A stretch of DNA of 64,000 nucleotides, taken from Phycisphaerae bacterium. Lineage in GTDB: Bacteria; Planctomycetota; Phycisphaerae; UBA1845; Fen-1342. The DNA lies in assembly GCA_030428945.1 (NCBI GenBank), contig JAUIEC010000005.1:62001-126000 (forward strand), given 5' to 3'. The notes under the pieces were generated by a model. That model was not told the origin of the DNA. It searched no databases and saw nothing but the letters and a program-made list of their open reading frames with translations. The position numbers and the translations under genes are program-made. Every line of letters begins with the position of its first letter. Position 1 is the first letter of the stretch. Positions 51,506 to 59,547 of this stretch are shown here, one piece after another.

Positions 51506-53229
51506 TGCTCGGACGGCGGCCGGTCGCGTATCGTCCGTACGTGCTGGCCGCGGTGCTGTGGGCGCTGCTGCTGGTTCCGCTGGCCTTCTGGGGCATTCCG
51601 ACCGCGGCGCACGACGGCCTGTTGTTCGGCGGACCGACCTGGACGGCGGACCAGTTCCGCACGTCGCAGCGCCTCGATGACCTGCGCGACGGCCGCGGCG
51701 CGGATGTGGATCGCAACCCCCTGCTCGATCGCACCCGACCGGCGGTGCTGACGGCGACCGCGGCCGACCGGGCCGAGATCCTGACACGCTACCGGCTGTA
51801 CTCGCAGCAGCCCGACGAGATGATCACGTTCCGCGCGCTGCAGCGGATGAACCCGCGCGGCGGCGATTTCGATCCGAAGCTGTACCAGTATGGCGGGATC
51901 TACATCTACGGTGTCGGGGCGACGCTCGTGCTCGGACACGTGCTCGGTCTGCTGACCGTGACCGGCAATCTCGACCACTACCTCGAACATCCGAGCGACT
52001 TCGGGCACTTCTATGTCGCCGCGCGGCTGCTCTCACTGGTCGCCGGCGCGGTGCTGCTGGTCTGCCTGGCGCGGCTGGCCGCGGGGGTGGCCGGGCGGGC
52101 GGCCGGGTGGCTGACGCTGCTGCTGGTGGCGGCCTGCCCGGTGTTCCTGTGCGGGGCCCTGGAAGCCAAGCCGCATCTGCCGTCGGCGGCCGCGATCGCC
52201 GGAGCGATGCTGCTGCTGGCGGGCTACCTGCGACGTCCGACCTGGGGACGGGCGGTGGCGATCGGCGCGGTCAGTGGGCTGGCGTTCGGGCTGGTGCTGA
52301 CGGGACTGGTGGCCGGCGCCCTGTGTGCGAGCCTGGCACTCGTGCGGCGCCCCGGCAGGTCGCGCTGGCCGCACGCGGTCGTCGCGCTGCTGGTGTTCGG
52401 GCTGGTCTACGCGGCCGCGAACCCGTACCTGGTCTACAACCAGTTGTTCGCGCCGGAGACCGTCCGGAGCAACCTGGGCAACTCGACCGCGATGTACGCG
52501 CTGGGCTGGCGGGGATTCGTGCGGGTGGCCGAACTGCTCTGGGAAGGCGCCGGGCCGCTGGCGGTGCTGGGGGTGATCGGCTGGCTGCTGCTGGCGGCGC
52601 GGCACGGACGGAATGCTCTACTGCTGTCGAGTGCGGCCGCGTGCCTGCTGCTGATCGGCGGGCTGCTGGGGGCGGGCAAGCCGGCGGAGTTCGCGCGGTT
52701 CCTGGTGCTGCCGGCCTGCGGACTGGCGATGTGCGGCGCGATCCTGATCGCATCGCTGACGCGTGGCCAGGCGCTGCTGACGATCGTGCTGGCGTTCGGG
52801 CTTCTGCCGTTCACGGGGGTCGGGAACTACCTGTGGGCGTTCCGGGCGGACGCGGTCGGGGAAGACTGGCGCCTGGCGGCCGCGCGGTACATCGAGTCGT
52901 CGGTGCCGGAGGACGCGGCGCTCGGCGTGGTGCAGGAACCGGCCCCGTTTTCGATTCCGCCGCTGGACTTCACGCATCGCGCGGTCGTGCTGCTGCCGGA
53001 GACGCCGGTCGCGGCGGAGGAGCTGCCGGGCTGGCTGGTGCTGACGGCCGACGGTCCGGAGATGCTGGCCGACGCGTGGTGGCGCGAGCACTACGAGCTT
53101 GTGTTCGCAACAAACGATGCGCGGCTGACGCCGATCACGTGGGCGAACAAGGCGGCGTATCTCTTGAGGAAGCGAGGGAGCGAGGGAGCCAGGGAGCGAG
53201 GGAGCGAGGGAATGCATCCCGCGCGCTGA
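51505..53229 (+). CDS. Membrane glycosyltransferase-like protein (GT39 type)
   Basis: A 574-residue protein with about ten membrane helices (for example VLAAVLWALLLVPLAFWG, LLSLVAGAVLLVCLARLA, AVAIGAVSGLAFGLVLTGLV). The loop after the first helix is long and acidic (DEMITFRALQRMNPRGGDFD; YQYGGIYIYGVG), as in lipid-dependent GT39/ArnT-like enzymes that use polyprenyl-phosphate sugars. The C-terminal periplasmic part is about 100 residues. The last 18 codons (RKRGSEGARERGSEGMHPAR in full) are encoded by the GGGAGCGA tandem repeat, so the original stop seems to have been lost into repeat DNA. It is the last gene of the operon starting at 48172. Confidence 0.73.
   Translation: MLGRRPVAYRPYVLAAVLWALLLVPLAFWGIPTAAHDGLLFGGPTWTADQFRTSQRLDDLRDGRGADVDRNPLLDRTRPAVLTATAADRAEILTRYRLYSQQPDEMITFRALQRMNPRGGDFDPKLYQYGGIYIYGVGATLVLGHVLGLLTVTGNLDHYLEHPSDFGHFYVAARLLSLVAGAVLLVCLARLAAGVAGRAAGWLTLLLVAACPVFLCGALEAKPHLPSAAAIAGAMLLLAGYLRRPTWGRAVAIGAVSGLAFGLVLTGLVAGALCASLALVRRPGRSRWPHAVVALLVFGLVYAAANPYLVYNQLFAPETVRSNLGNSTAMYALGWRGFVRVAELLWEGAGPLAVLGVIGWLLLAARHGRNALLLSSAAACLLLIGGLLGAGKPAEFARFLVLPACGLAMCGAILIASLTRGQALLTIVLAFGLLPFTGVGNYLWAFRADAVGEDWRLAAARYIESSVPEDAALGVVQEPAPFSIPPLDFTHRAVVLLPETPVAAEELPGWLVLTADGPEMLADAWWREHYELVFATNDARLTPITWANKAAYLLRKRGSEGARERGSEGMHPAR
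53169..53211. repeat. GGGAGCGA octamer repeat inside the 3' end of the GT39-like gene
   Basis: About five imperfect copies of GGGAGCGA/GGGAGCCA read in frame as Arg/Gly/Ser/Glu/Ala codons at the end of the gene. The same octamer family is intergenic at 31150, 34932, 48096 and 53911. Confidence 0.82.
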
Positions 53230-53901
53230 TGGGTGCAGCGTCCTTAAGCGCACTGATGGGTGCCCCATCCTGATGGGTGCCCCACCCTGATGGGTGCCCC
53301 ACCCTGATGGGTGCCCCATCCTTGAGTGAGCGCAGCGAGCGGAAGGGTGGGGGACTGCGTTCGATTCCGAATCCACAAACGGAACCCGCCTGACGGACCG
53401 GCCACGCGGTGCGGCATCGACGCCTGTGACGCCCCGGGTTCGTCGTGACCGCGGACTGCCGCGTCGATGACGCACCCTACGACGCCCTGATGGGTGCCCC
53501 ACCCTGATGGGTGCCCCATCCTGATGGGTGCCCCACCCTTGAGTGAGCGCAGCGAGCGGAAGGGTGGGGGACTGCGTTCGATTCCGAATCCACGAACGGA
53601 ACCCGCATGACGGACCGGCCACGCGGTGCGGCATCGACGCCTGTGACGCCCCGGGTTCGTCGTGACCGCGGACTGCCGCGTCGATGACGCACCCTACGAC
53701 GCCCTGATGGGTGCCCCACCCTGATGGGTGCCCCACCCTTGAGTGAGCGCAGCGAGCGGAAGGGTGGGGGACTGCGTTCGATTCCGAATCCACAAACGGA
53801 ACCCGCATGACGGACCGGCCACGCGGTGCGGCATCGACGCCTGAGACGCCCCGGGTTCGTCGTGATCGCGGACTGCCGCGTCGATGACGCACCCTACGAC
53901 G
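53226..53901. repeat. Array of three 164-bp direct repeats with 17-18-base spacers
   Basis: Near-identical 164-bp units lie at 53321-53484, 53538-53701 and 53738-53901. Each starts CTTGAGTGAGCGCAGCGAGC and ends GCACCCTACGACG, with only a few base changes. They are separated by 3 and 2 copies of a 17-18-base unit (CCCTGATGGGTGCCCCA), and a run of 4-5 such units precedes the first. No coding signal is credible: reading frames across it are in phase only by repeat. Diverged inverted relatives lie at 31.2-31.5 kb. Confidence 0.9.
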
Positions 53902-54043
53902 CTTGAAACAGGGGGCGAGGGAGCGAGGGAGCGAGGGAGCGAGGGAGCCAGGGAGCCAGGGAACTCGCGAACATGGTTGCCTGACCGGCGTCATGCAGGC
54001 GTGCTGCGAACCCCTCTTTCGCCCATTTACCCTTCCACAGTTT
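53902..54043. repeat. GGGAGCGA octamer tract before the pyk 3' end
   Basis: Bases 53911-53962 hold six imperfect copies of GGGAGCGA/GGGAGCCA. The remaining 80 bases to the pyk stop are unremarkable. Confidence 0.75.
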
Positions 54044-55516
54044 TCACCGAGGTGACGCCGGCATCGGCGGTTCGTCCGAGCCCACGGCGTGGATGAGCGT
54101 CGTGTCGGTGTTGCCGGGTGTGGTCGGATTGGTGCTGGTGACGACGACGATCAGGTCGTTCGGCCGGACCAGGCGGACGCCGAGCAGTTTGCGGTCGAGG
54201 ACGGCGACCATTTCGGCCGGGTTGCTGATCGGCGGGACGTGCAGCGGGATCACGCCGTAGAGCAGGCACAGGCGGCGGTAGACTTCGTCGTGGTAGGTCA
54301 GGCCCGCGATCGGCATCGGCAGACGGTGCTGCGCGACGAGGCGGACGGTCTCGCCGGTCGAGGTCCAGACCGCGATCAGGCGGGCGCCAAGGTGCAGGGC
54401 CGAGTGGACGGCACCGCTGGCGATGGCCGAGGCCCGCGGATTGTCGGCCTCGACGGTTTCCAGGCGCGGTGGTCGCGGGTGCTGGCGAAGGAAGCCCTCG
54501 GTCGATTCGCTGACCAGGCGCATGATCTCGACCGCCCGGGCGGGGTATTCGCCGGCGGCGGTTTCGGCGCTGAGCATGACCGCGTCGGCTTCGTCCAGGA
54601 TCGCGTTGGCGACATCGCTGACTTCGGCCCGCGTCGGGGTCGTCATCGTGACCATGCTCTGCAGCATCTGCGTGGCGATGATGACGGGCTTGCCGGCCTC
54701 GCGGCAGCGCTGCGTGATGTTCTTCTGGATCAGCGGGACCTGCCAGACGTCCATTTCGACGCCGAGGTCGCCGCGGGCGACCATGATCGCGTCGGCGCGG
54801 GCGATGAAGTAGTCCAGGTGCGGCAGCGCCTCGGGCTTCTCGATCTTGACCACCACGCCGATGTCACTGCCGGCCCGTTGTCGGAGCGCGTGCAGTTCGT
54901 CGATGTCGCTTGGCCAGCGGACGAACGAGAGGGCGATGAAGTCGAGTCCGTTCTCGATCGCCCAGGCGAGGTCGCCGCGGTCCTTCTCGGTCAGGGCCGG
55001 CGTGCTCAGCCGCGAGTCGGGCAGGTTGACGCCCTTGCGACTCGAGATCACGCCGCCGCCGGTGCAGATGCAGACCAGCGACTCGGCGTCGCGCTCGGTC
55101 ACCAGCAGGTGCACGAGGCCGTCGTCGATGTAGACGCGGTTGCCCTCGCGGACGTCATCAAGCAGCGCGTTGTAGCTGACGTAGAGCGCGTCGCGGGTGC
55201 TCGGGCGATCACCGGGCCGCAGGCGGACGACGGTGCCGGGCTCAATCCGGAACGGTTCGGGCTCGACATCGGTCAGCCGGATCTTCGGGCCGCACAGGTC
55301 TCCGAGCACGGCGACGGGGATCTGCTTCTTCTCGCTCCAGGCCCGCACGCGGTCGAGGTTCCGTTTGTGCTGTTCAAGCGTGCCATGCGAGAAGTTCAGC
55401 CGGCAGACGCTGACACCGGCGCCGAGCAGCGCGTGCAGGACGCGGTCATCGTCGGTGGCCGGGCCGAGGGTGGCGACAATCTTCGTACGCGTCCGTTCGT
55501 ACAGGTTGTTCGACAT
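54044..55516 (-). CDS. pyk: Pyruvate kinase
   Basis: Converts phosphoenolpyruvate and ADP to pyruvate and ATP. The 490-residue protein opens RTKIVATLGPATDDD and has VCRLNFSHGTLEQHKRNLDR, VAVLGDLCGPKIRL, VVVKIEKPEALPHLD, the catalytic IMVARGDLGVEMDVWQVPLI and KPVIIATQMLQSM. ANAILDEADAVMLSAETAAG is the usual later block. I start at 55516, the second of two adjacent ATGs, because GGGA is six bases from it. It is the last gene after rpmB, gatC and gatA, 19 bases from gatA. Confidence 0.96.
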   Translation of the reverse strand: MSNNLYERTRTKIVATLGPATDDDRVLHALLGAGVSVCRLNFSHGTLEQHKRNLDRVRAWSEKKQIPVAVLGDLCGPKIRLTDVEPEPFRIEPGTVVRLRPGDRPSTRDALYVSYNALLDDVREGNRVYIDDGLVHLLVTERDAESLVCICTGGGVISSRKGVNLPDSRLSTPALTEKDRGDLAWAIENGLDFIALSFVRWPSDIDELHALRQRAGSDIGVVVKIEKPEALPHLDYFIARADAIMVARGDLGVEMDVWQVPLIQKNITQRCREAGKPVIIATQMLQSMVTMTTPTRAEVSDVANAILDEADAVMLSAETAAGEYPARAVEIMRLVSESTEGFLRQHPRPPRLETVEADNPRASAIASGAVHSALHLGARLIAVWTSTGETVRLVAQHRLPMPIAGLTYHDEVYRRLCLLYGVIPLHVPPISNPAEMVAVLDRKLLGVRLVRPNDLIVVVTSTNPTTPGNTDTTLIHAVGSDEPPMPASPR

Positions 55517-55535
55517 CATGCTTCCCGGCGTGGGT

Positions 55536-57017
55536 TCAGCCGCGCCGCGCGTCGGGGCAGCGGGCGTGCCAGTCCGTCCAGCCCTCGTAGCGCTGCGCCG
55601 CGCGGAGCAGACCGACCTCGTCGAAGAGCGGCGCAATCAACTGTAATCCAATCGGCAGTCCGCCGCTGTCAAAACCACACGGAATCGAAATTGCTGGAAG
55701 CCCCGCCAGGTTGACGGCCAGCGTGCAGATGTCGGCCAGGTACATCTGCAGCGGATCGGCGGCCTTTTCGCCCAGCCGGAAGGCCGTGGTCGGCGCGGTC
55801 GGACAGGCCAGCACGTCGACCCGCTCCAGCGCGGCGTTGAAGCCCTGCTGAATCAGGCGGCGGACGCGCAGGGCCTTGTCGTAGAACGCCTCGTAGTAGC
55901 CCGACGACAGCACGAACGTGCCGAGCATGATCCGCCGCTTGACCTCGTCACCGAATCCCTCGGCCCGGCTGCGTGAAACCAGTTGCTCGATGCTGCCCCC
56001 CTGCTCGCTGCGATGGCCGAAACGGACGCCATCGAAACGGGCCAGGTTGCTGGAACACTCGGCCGTGGCGATGACGTAATAGGCGGCCACCGCCTTGTCG
56101 ACGTGCGGGAGCGTGACCGGTACCAGCTCGGCCCCGTGCTCGGCGTAGAGCGCCAGCGCCGACCGGACCGCGGCTTCGACCTCGGGATCGAGGCCCTCGG
56201 CGAAGTACTCGGCCGGGACGCCGATGCGAAGCCCGCGGGCGTGATCTTCGCCGGCGGCCTCGGCGACGGCGGCGCTGAAGTCCGGGACCGGTTCGCGGAC
56301 GCAGGTGGCATCGGCGGGATCGTGCCCGGCGATGACCTGCAGCACGGCCGCGGCGTCGGCCACCGTGGTGGTGATCGGCCCGATCTGGTCCAGGCTGGAG
56401 CCGAAGGCGATCAGCCCGTAGCGCGAGACGCGACCGTAAGTCGGCTTGAGCCCGACGACGCCGCAGAAACTGGCGGGCTGACGGATCGAACCGCCGGTGT
56501 CGGATCCGAGCGAGGCCGGCACCAGGCGGGCGGCGACGGCGACGGCGGCGCCGCCGGACGACCCGCCGGGGACGCGTTCGAGATCCCAGGGGTTGCGGGT
56601 GGGGCCGAAGGCGCAGTTTTCGGTCGAGGACCCCATGGCGAACTCATCGCAGTTGGTCTTGCCGACGAGGATCGCGCCGGCCTCAGCCAGGCGCGTGGCC
56701 GCGGTGGCGTCGTAGGGCGAGCGGTAGCCGGCCAGCATGCGTGACCCGGCGGAGGTGGTGCCGACGCGGGTGACGATATTGTCCTTGAGGGCGATCGGCA
56801 CGCCGGCGAGCGGGCCGGAAGCGGTTCCGGCCACCACGTCCCGGTCGACGTTGCGGGCGGTGGTGATGGCGGCATCGGCGTGGACTTCGCGAAAGGCGTT
56901 GAGTCGGGGGTCGGCGCCCTGGATGGCCGCGAGGGTGGCGGCGCAGGTTTCGGGAGCGCTGGCGGACCCGGCGCGGGTCGCGGCGGCCAGATCGAGAACC
57001 GTCGGTGGAGTGTTCAT
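55536..57017 (-). CDS. gatA: Asp/Glu-tRNA amidotransferase subunit A (amidase)
   Basis: Catalytic glutaminase of GatCAB, which converts Glu-tRNA(Gln) and/or Asp-tRNA(Asn) to the amide form. The 493-residue protein shows the amidase signature: Lys in GVPIALKDNIVTRVGTTSA, then VPGGSSGGAAVAVAARLVPA and SLGSDTGGSIRQPASFCGVV carrying the Ser-cisSer pair, then GLKPTYGRVSRYGLIAFGSS. The C-terminal LAGLPAISIPCGFDSGGLPI is typical. It follows gatC by 18 bases. gatB is not in the window, so the complex is split between loci. Confidence 0.96.
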   Translation of the reverse strand: MNTPPTVLDLAAATRAGSASAPETCAATLAAIQGADPRLNAFREVHADAAITTARNVDRDVVAGTASGPLAGVPIALKDNIVTRVGTTSAGSRMLAGYRSPYDATAATRLAEAGAILVGKTNCDEFAMGSSTENCAFGPTRNPWDLERVPGGSSGGAAVAVAARLVPASLGSDTGGSIRQPASFCGVVGLKPTYGRVSRYGLIAFGSSLDQIGPITTTVADAAAVLQVIAGHDPADATCVREPVPDFSAAVAEAAGEDHARGLRIGVPAEYFAEGLDPEVEAAVRSALALYAEHGAELVPVTLPHVDKAVAAYYVIATAECSSNLARFDGVRFGHRSEQGGSIEQLVSRSRAEGFGDEVKRRIMLGTFVLSSGYYEAFYDKALRVRRLIQQGFNAALERVDVLACPTAPTTAFRLGEKAADPLQMYLADICTLAVNLAGLPAISIPCGFDSGGLPIGLQLIAPLFDEVGLLRAAQRYEGWTDWHARCPDARRG

Positions 57018-57035
57018 GGCCGGCTTCTGCGCGAA

Positions 57036-57341
57036 TCAGGCCCCGCCGGTCTGATCGAGGACGGTGGGGACTTTGAAGAAGCCCTGGTGGCGGGCGGGCG
57101 CGTTGGCCAGGGCGTCCTGCTGATCGAGGCCCGGTGCGGGTACATCTCCGCGGAGGACATCGGTCAGGGGGAGCGGATGGGCGAGCGGGTCGCAGTCGCT
57201 GGTATCGACCTGGGCGAGTTGCTCGACGTACCGGAGGATGGTGTCGAGTTGCCCAGCGTAGCGGGCGCGCTCGTCATCCGACAGGTCGAGCCGCGCGAGT
57301 TTCGCGAGGCGCTGGACCTGTTGCGGATCGATGGTGGTCAT
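57036..57341 (-). CDS. gatC: Asp/Glu-tRNA amidotransferase subunit C
   Basis: The small structural subunit that wraps GatA and GatB. The 101-residue protein has the family pattern VQRLAKLARLDLSDDERARY, ILRYVEQLAQVDTSDCDPLA, LRGDVPAPGLDQQDALANAP and GFFKVPTVLDQ. Its ATG shares one base with the rpmB stop (TGATG), so it is translationally coupled to a ribosomal protein gene, and gatA follows. The order rpmB-gatC-gatA-pyk ties translation accuracy to housekeeping expression. Confidence 0.94.
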   Translation of the reverse strand: MTTIDPQQVQRLAKLARLDLSDDERARYAGQLDTILRYVEQLAQVDTSDCDPLAHPLPLTDVLRGDVPAPGLDQQDALANAPARHQGFFKVPTVLDQTGGA

Positions 57342-57607
57342 CAGGCCTCGGCCGTGGCGTCGGGTTTCCAGTTGCGCTTGGGCGGCTTGACGATCAGGCC
57401 CATGCGGATGGCCTTGGCGCTGACGCGAATGCGGCAGACCTTGCCGTCGATGACGGCGCGGACCTTCTGGATATTGGGCTTGAACTTGCGGCGGGTGATG
57501 CCGGTGACCTTCTTACCGACACCGCCGAGATACTTCGCCTTACCGCGACGGGCGATCGAGTTACCGACGATCGTCCGCTTGCCGGTGAATGGACAGAGCC
57601 GAGCCAT
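57341..57607 (-). CDS. rpmB: 50S ribosomal protein L28
   Basis: An 88-residue basic ribosomal protein. MARLCPFTGKRTIVGNSIAR is a typical start, with KVTGITRRKFKPNIQKVRAV and RIRVSAKAIRMGLIVKPPK later. A longer open frame upstream exists but is not supported. No ribosome site stands out before the ATG. It heads the minus-strand group rpmB-gatC-gatA-pyk and is divergent from the sulfatase-fold gene. Confidence 0.94.
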   Translation of the reverse strand: MARLCPFTGKRTIVGNSIARRGKAKYLGGVGKKVTGITRRKFKPNIQKVRAVIDGKVCRIRVSAKAIRMGLIVKPPKRNWKPDATAEA

Positions 57608-57831
57608 GGGAACACCCCGCTGTGCTTGAGTTCGTGCGTATTTCGAGCCCCGGAAGTTACCGCGATGCGCGAGCGGCGTCAAGACGGGCCTGTCGTTATC
57701 GGACGCACCGGCCGGGCGGGTGGTTCGCCGGGCGGGATGGGGTAGGATAGCCGCTTCGTCGCCATGCGGGTCGGGGCCCGGTTGGCGACGATACTGCCGC
57801 AAAACCCCGACCATCACCAGAGGCCCGCTCC

Positions 57832-59367
57832 ATGAATCGGTTTGCCCCCCTGCTGCTGCTGTTGTTGCCGCTCGCACCGATCGGGTGCGGAGATCCGGCC
57901 GGCGGCCCGGAGACACCCCCTGCCGCGGGCACGGCCGAGGTGACGGCGACGGCCCCGGCGGCGTCGCAGCCGGCGAACCGACGGGCGGGGGCCCGCAGGC
58001 GCCCGGACCGGTTTGATCCGGACCTGCAGCCGAGCGTGGTGTTCTTCACGGTGGACACGCTGCGGGCCGACCGGCTGGGCGTGTACGGCTACGACCGGTA
58101 CCCGACGAGCCCGATGCTGAACGCGTTCGCCCAGCAGGCGGTGGTCTTCGAGCAGGCCTACGCCCCCTCGCCGTGGACCCTGCCGACGATGGTCTCGGTG
58201 ATGACGTCGACCTTCCCGTGCGAGCACGGCACCCTGACCTCGCGGGATGCGCTCAGCGCGAGCGTCACGCCGATGGCACAGCGGCTGAAGAAGGCCGGCT
58301 ACACGACGCTGAAGCTGTACGCCAACGACTTCGTCGGCAAGGCGAACGGGCTGGACCGGGGGTACGACGCACTGCTGGCCTCGGCCCGCAACGGCGGCAA
58401 GAAGGTCGCCCGCTTCCTGAACGAGCACGGCAACACGCCGTTCTTCCTGTACATCCACAATACCGAGCCGCACAATCCCTACCACTTCGCGCCGGAGCGG
58501 ATCCCGGGCTTCCCGGAGATCGGGCAGGAGACGCGTGACCGGATCGGCGAACTCTACAAGGCCTATCGAAAGGCGACCCGGGCGGATTTCGTGGCCGAGC
58601 AGGCCCTGGGCACGGCGGACACGAGCGCGGCCCAGACCGAACTGATGGAGGCGCTCAACCAGCACGGGCAGGCCTACACCGACCTGTACGATGCGAGCGT
58701 GCGGTACTCGGACCTGCTGTTTGGCAGCGTGGTGCGGACGCTGAAGAACTCGGGCGGCCTGAACAAGGTGGTGATCGTGTTCATCAGCGACCACGGCGAG
58801 GAGTTCTTCGAGCACGGGGGCTGGACGCATGACCAGTCGGTCTACGAGGAACTGCTGCGGGTGCCGCTGATGATCCGCTTCCCCAACGGGGCCCACGGCG
58901 GCCAGCGGATCCGGACGCCGGTTTCGCTGGTGGACCTGATGCCGACCCTCGGCAGCTACCTGAATGTTCCTTCCCTGTCGGACGATGTCCGCGGGCGCGA
59001 CCTGATGCCGCTGATCCGCGGCGAGGCCGACGCCGAAGACCAGGCCCGCGTCGTCGGCATGCGCGACAACCGGATGAAGTACTACCGCCCCTGGGCCGAG
59101 GGGCGCGGCGATGTGAACGTGGCCGTGCGGGTCGGTTCGTTCAAGGGGATCTGGAACGCGGATCCGGACACGGTGGAGATCTACGACCTGGCGGCCGACC
59201 CGGGCGAGACACACGACCTGGCGGCGACGCGTCCGGACCTGGTCGGTCAGGTCCGCGACACGGCCCGCGACTGGTACGAATCCTGCGCGGCCGGTCAGTT
59301 GACACCGAGCGCCTCGGACAAGATGCAGGATCTCGACAACCTGCGGACGCTCGGGTACGTGGACTGA
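57832..59367 (+). CDS. Sulfatase-fold lipoprotein without the formylglycine cysteine
   Basis: A 511-residue lipoprotein (signal MNRFAPLLLLLLPLAPIGC, Cys19) of the alkaline-phosphatase/sulfatase superfamily. Metal ligands are visible: Asp75 in FFTVDTLRADRLG, and the pair in VFISDHGEEFFEHGGW. At the nucleophile position, sulfatases carry Cys or Ser in CxPxR; here the segment is APSPWTLPTMVSVMTS, with Thr116 the likely nucleophile, as in phosphoethanolamine- or phosphoglycerol-transferase-like relatives. Formylglycine chemistry is therefore unlikely. Its substrate is unknown; a periplasmic or outer-membrane lipid or glycan is plausible. Confidence 0.84.
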   Translation: MNRFAPLLLLLLPLAPIGCGDPAGGPETPPAAGTAEVTATAPAASQPANRRAGARRRPDRFDPDLQPSVVFFTVDTLRADRLGVYGYDRYPTSPMLNAFAQQAVVFEQAYAPSPWTLPTMVSVMTSTFPCEHGTLTSRDALSASVTPMAQRLKKAGYTTLKLYANDFVGKANGLDRGYDALLASARNGGKKVARFLNEHGNTPFFLYIHNTEPHNPYHFAPERIPGFPEIGQETRDRIGELYKAYRKATRADFVAEQALGTADTSAAQTELMEALNQHGQAYTDLYDASVRYSDLLFGSVVRTLKNSGGLNKVVIVFISDHGEEFFEHGGWTHDQSVYEELLRVPLMIRFPNGAHGGQRIRTPVSLVDLMPTLGSYLNVPSLSDDVRGRDLMPLIRGEADAEDQARVVGMRDNRMKYYRPWAEGRGDVNVAVRVGSFKGIWNADPDTVEIYDLAADPGETHDLAATRPDLVGQVRDTARDWYESCAAGQLTPSASDKMQDLDNLRTLGYVD

Positions 59368-59407
59368 GACGAACCCGGGCGCGAGGTCGCGTCAGGCTCT
59401 CCACGGT

Positions 59408-59455
59408 CCCCCACCCTTCCGCGCGCGGCGCTCGCGCTGGGGCGGAGGCACCCGG
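59408..59455. repeat. Degenerate copy of the CCCCACCCTTCCGC hairpin element
   Basis: CCCCCACCCTTCCGC then a GC-rich arm and GGAGGCACCCGG resembles the inverse of the starts of the 164-bp units and the element at 31491-31535. It lies between the sulfatase-fold and pepP genes. Confidence 0.5.
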
Positions 59456-59532
59456 CGCATCGTCTTCTTCTCGGGCGGCCGCGGGAACCCCGGCGGGCGG
59501 GTGGGGGTCTTTCGCGGGGCTGATCGTGCGGC

Positions 59533-59538
59533 TATGCT
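59533..59538 (+). promoter_or_regulatory. -10-like TATGCT, 9 bases before the pepP start
   Basis: TATGCT ends nine bases before the ATG at 59548, with no ribosome site in between. The transcript would have a leader of only a few bases. Confidence 0.38.
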
Positions 59539-59547
59539 GCCGGGTTC

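Noticed and set aside
53244..53719. Minus-strand frames of 80-91 residues with repeated MGHPSGWGTHQG-like sequence
   Set aside because: These arise from the 17-18-base tandem repeat, have no ribosome site and show no codon bias.
53226..53901. CRISPR array
   Set aside because: The 164-bp units are far too long, the spacers are themselves identical repeats, and no cas gene is present.
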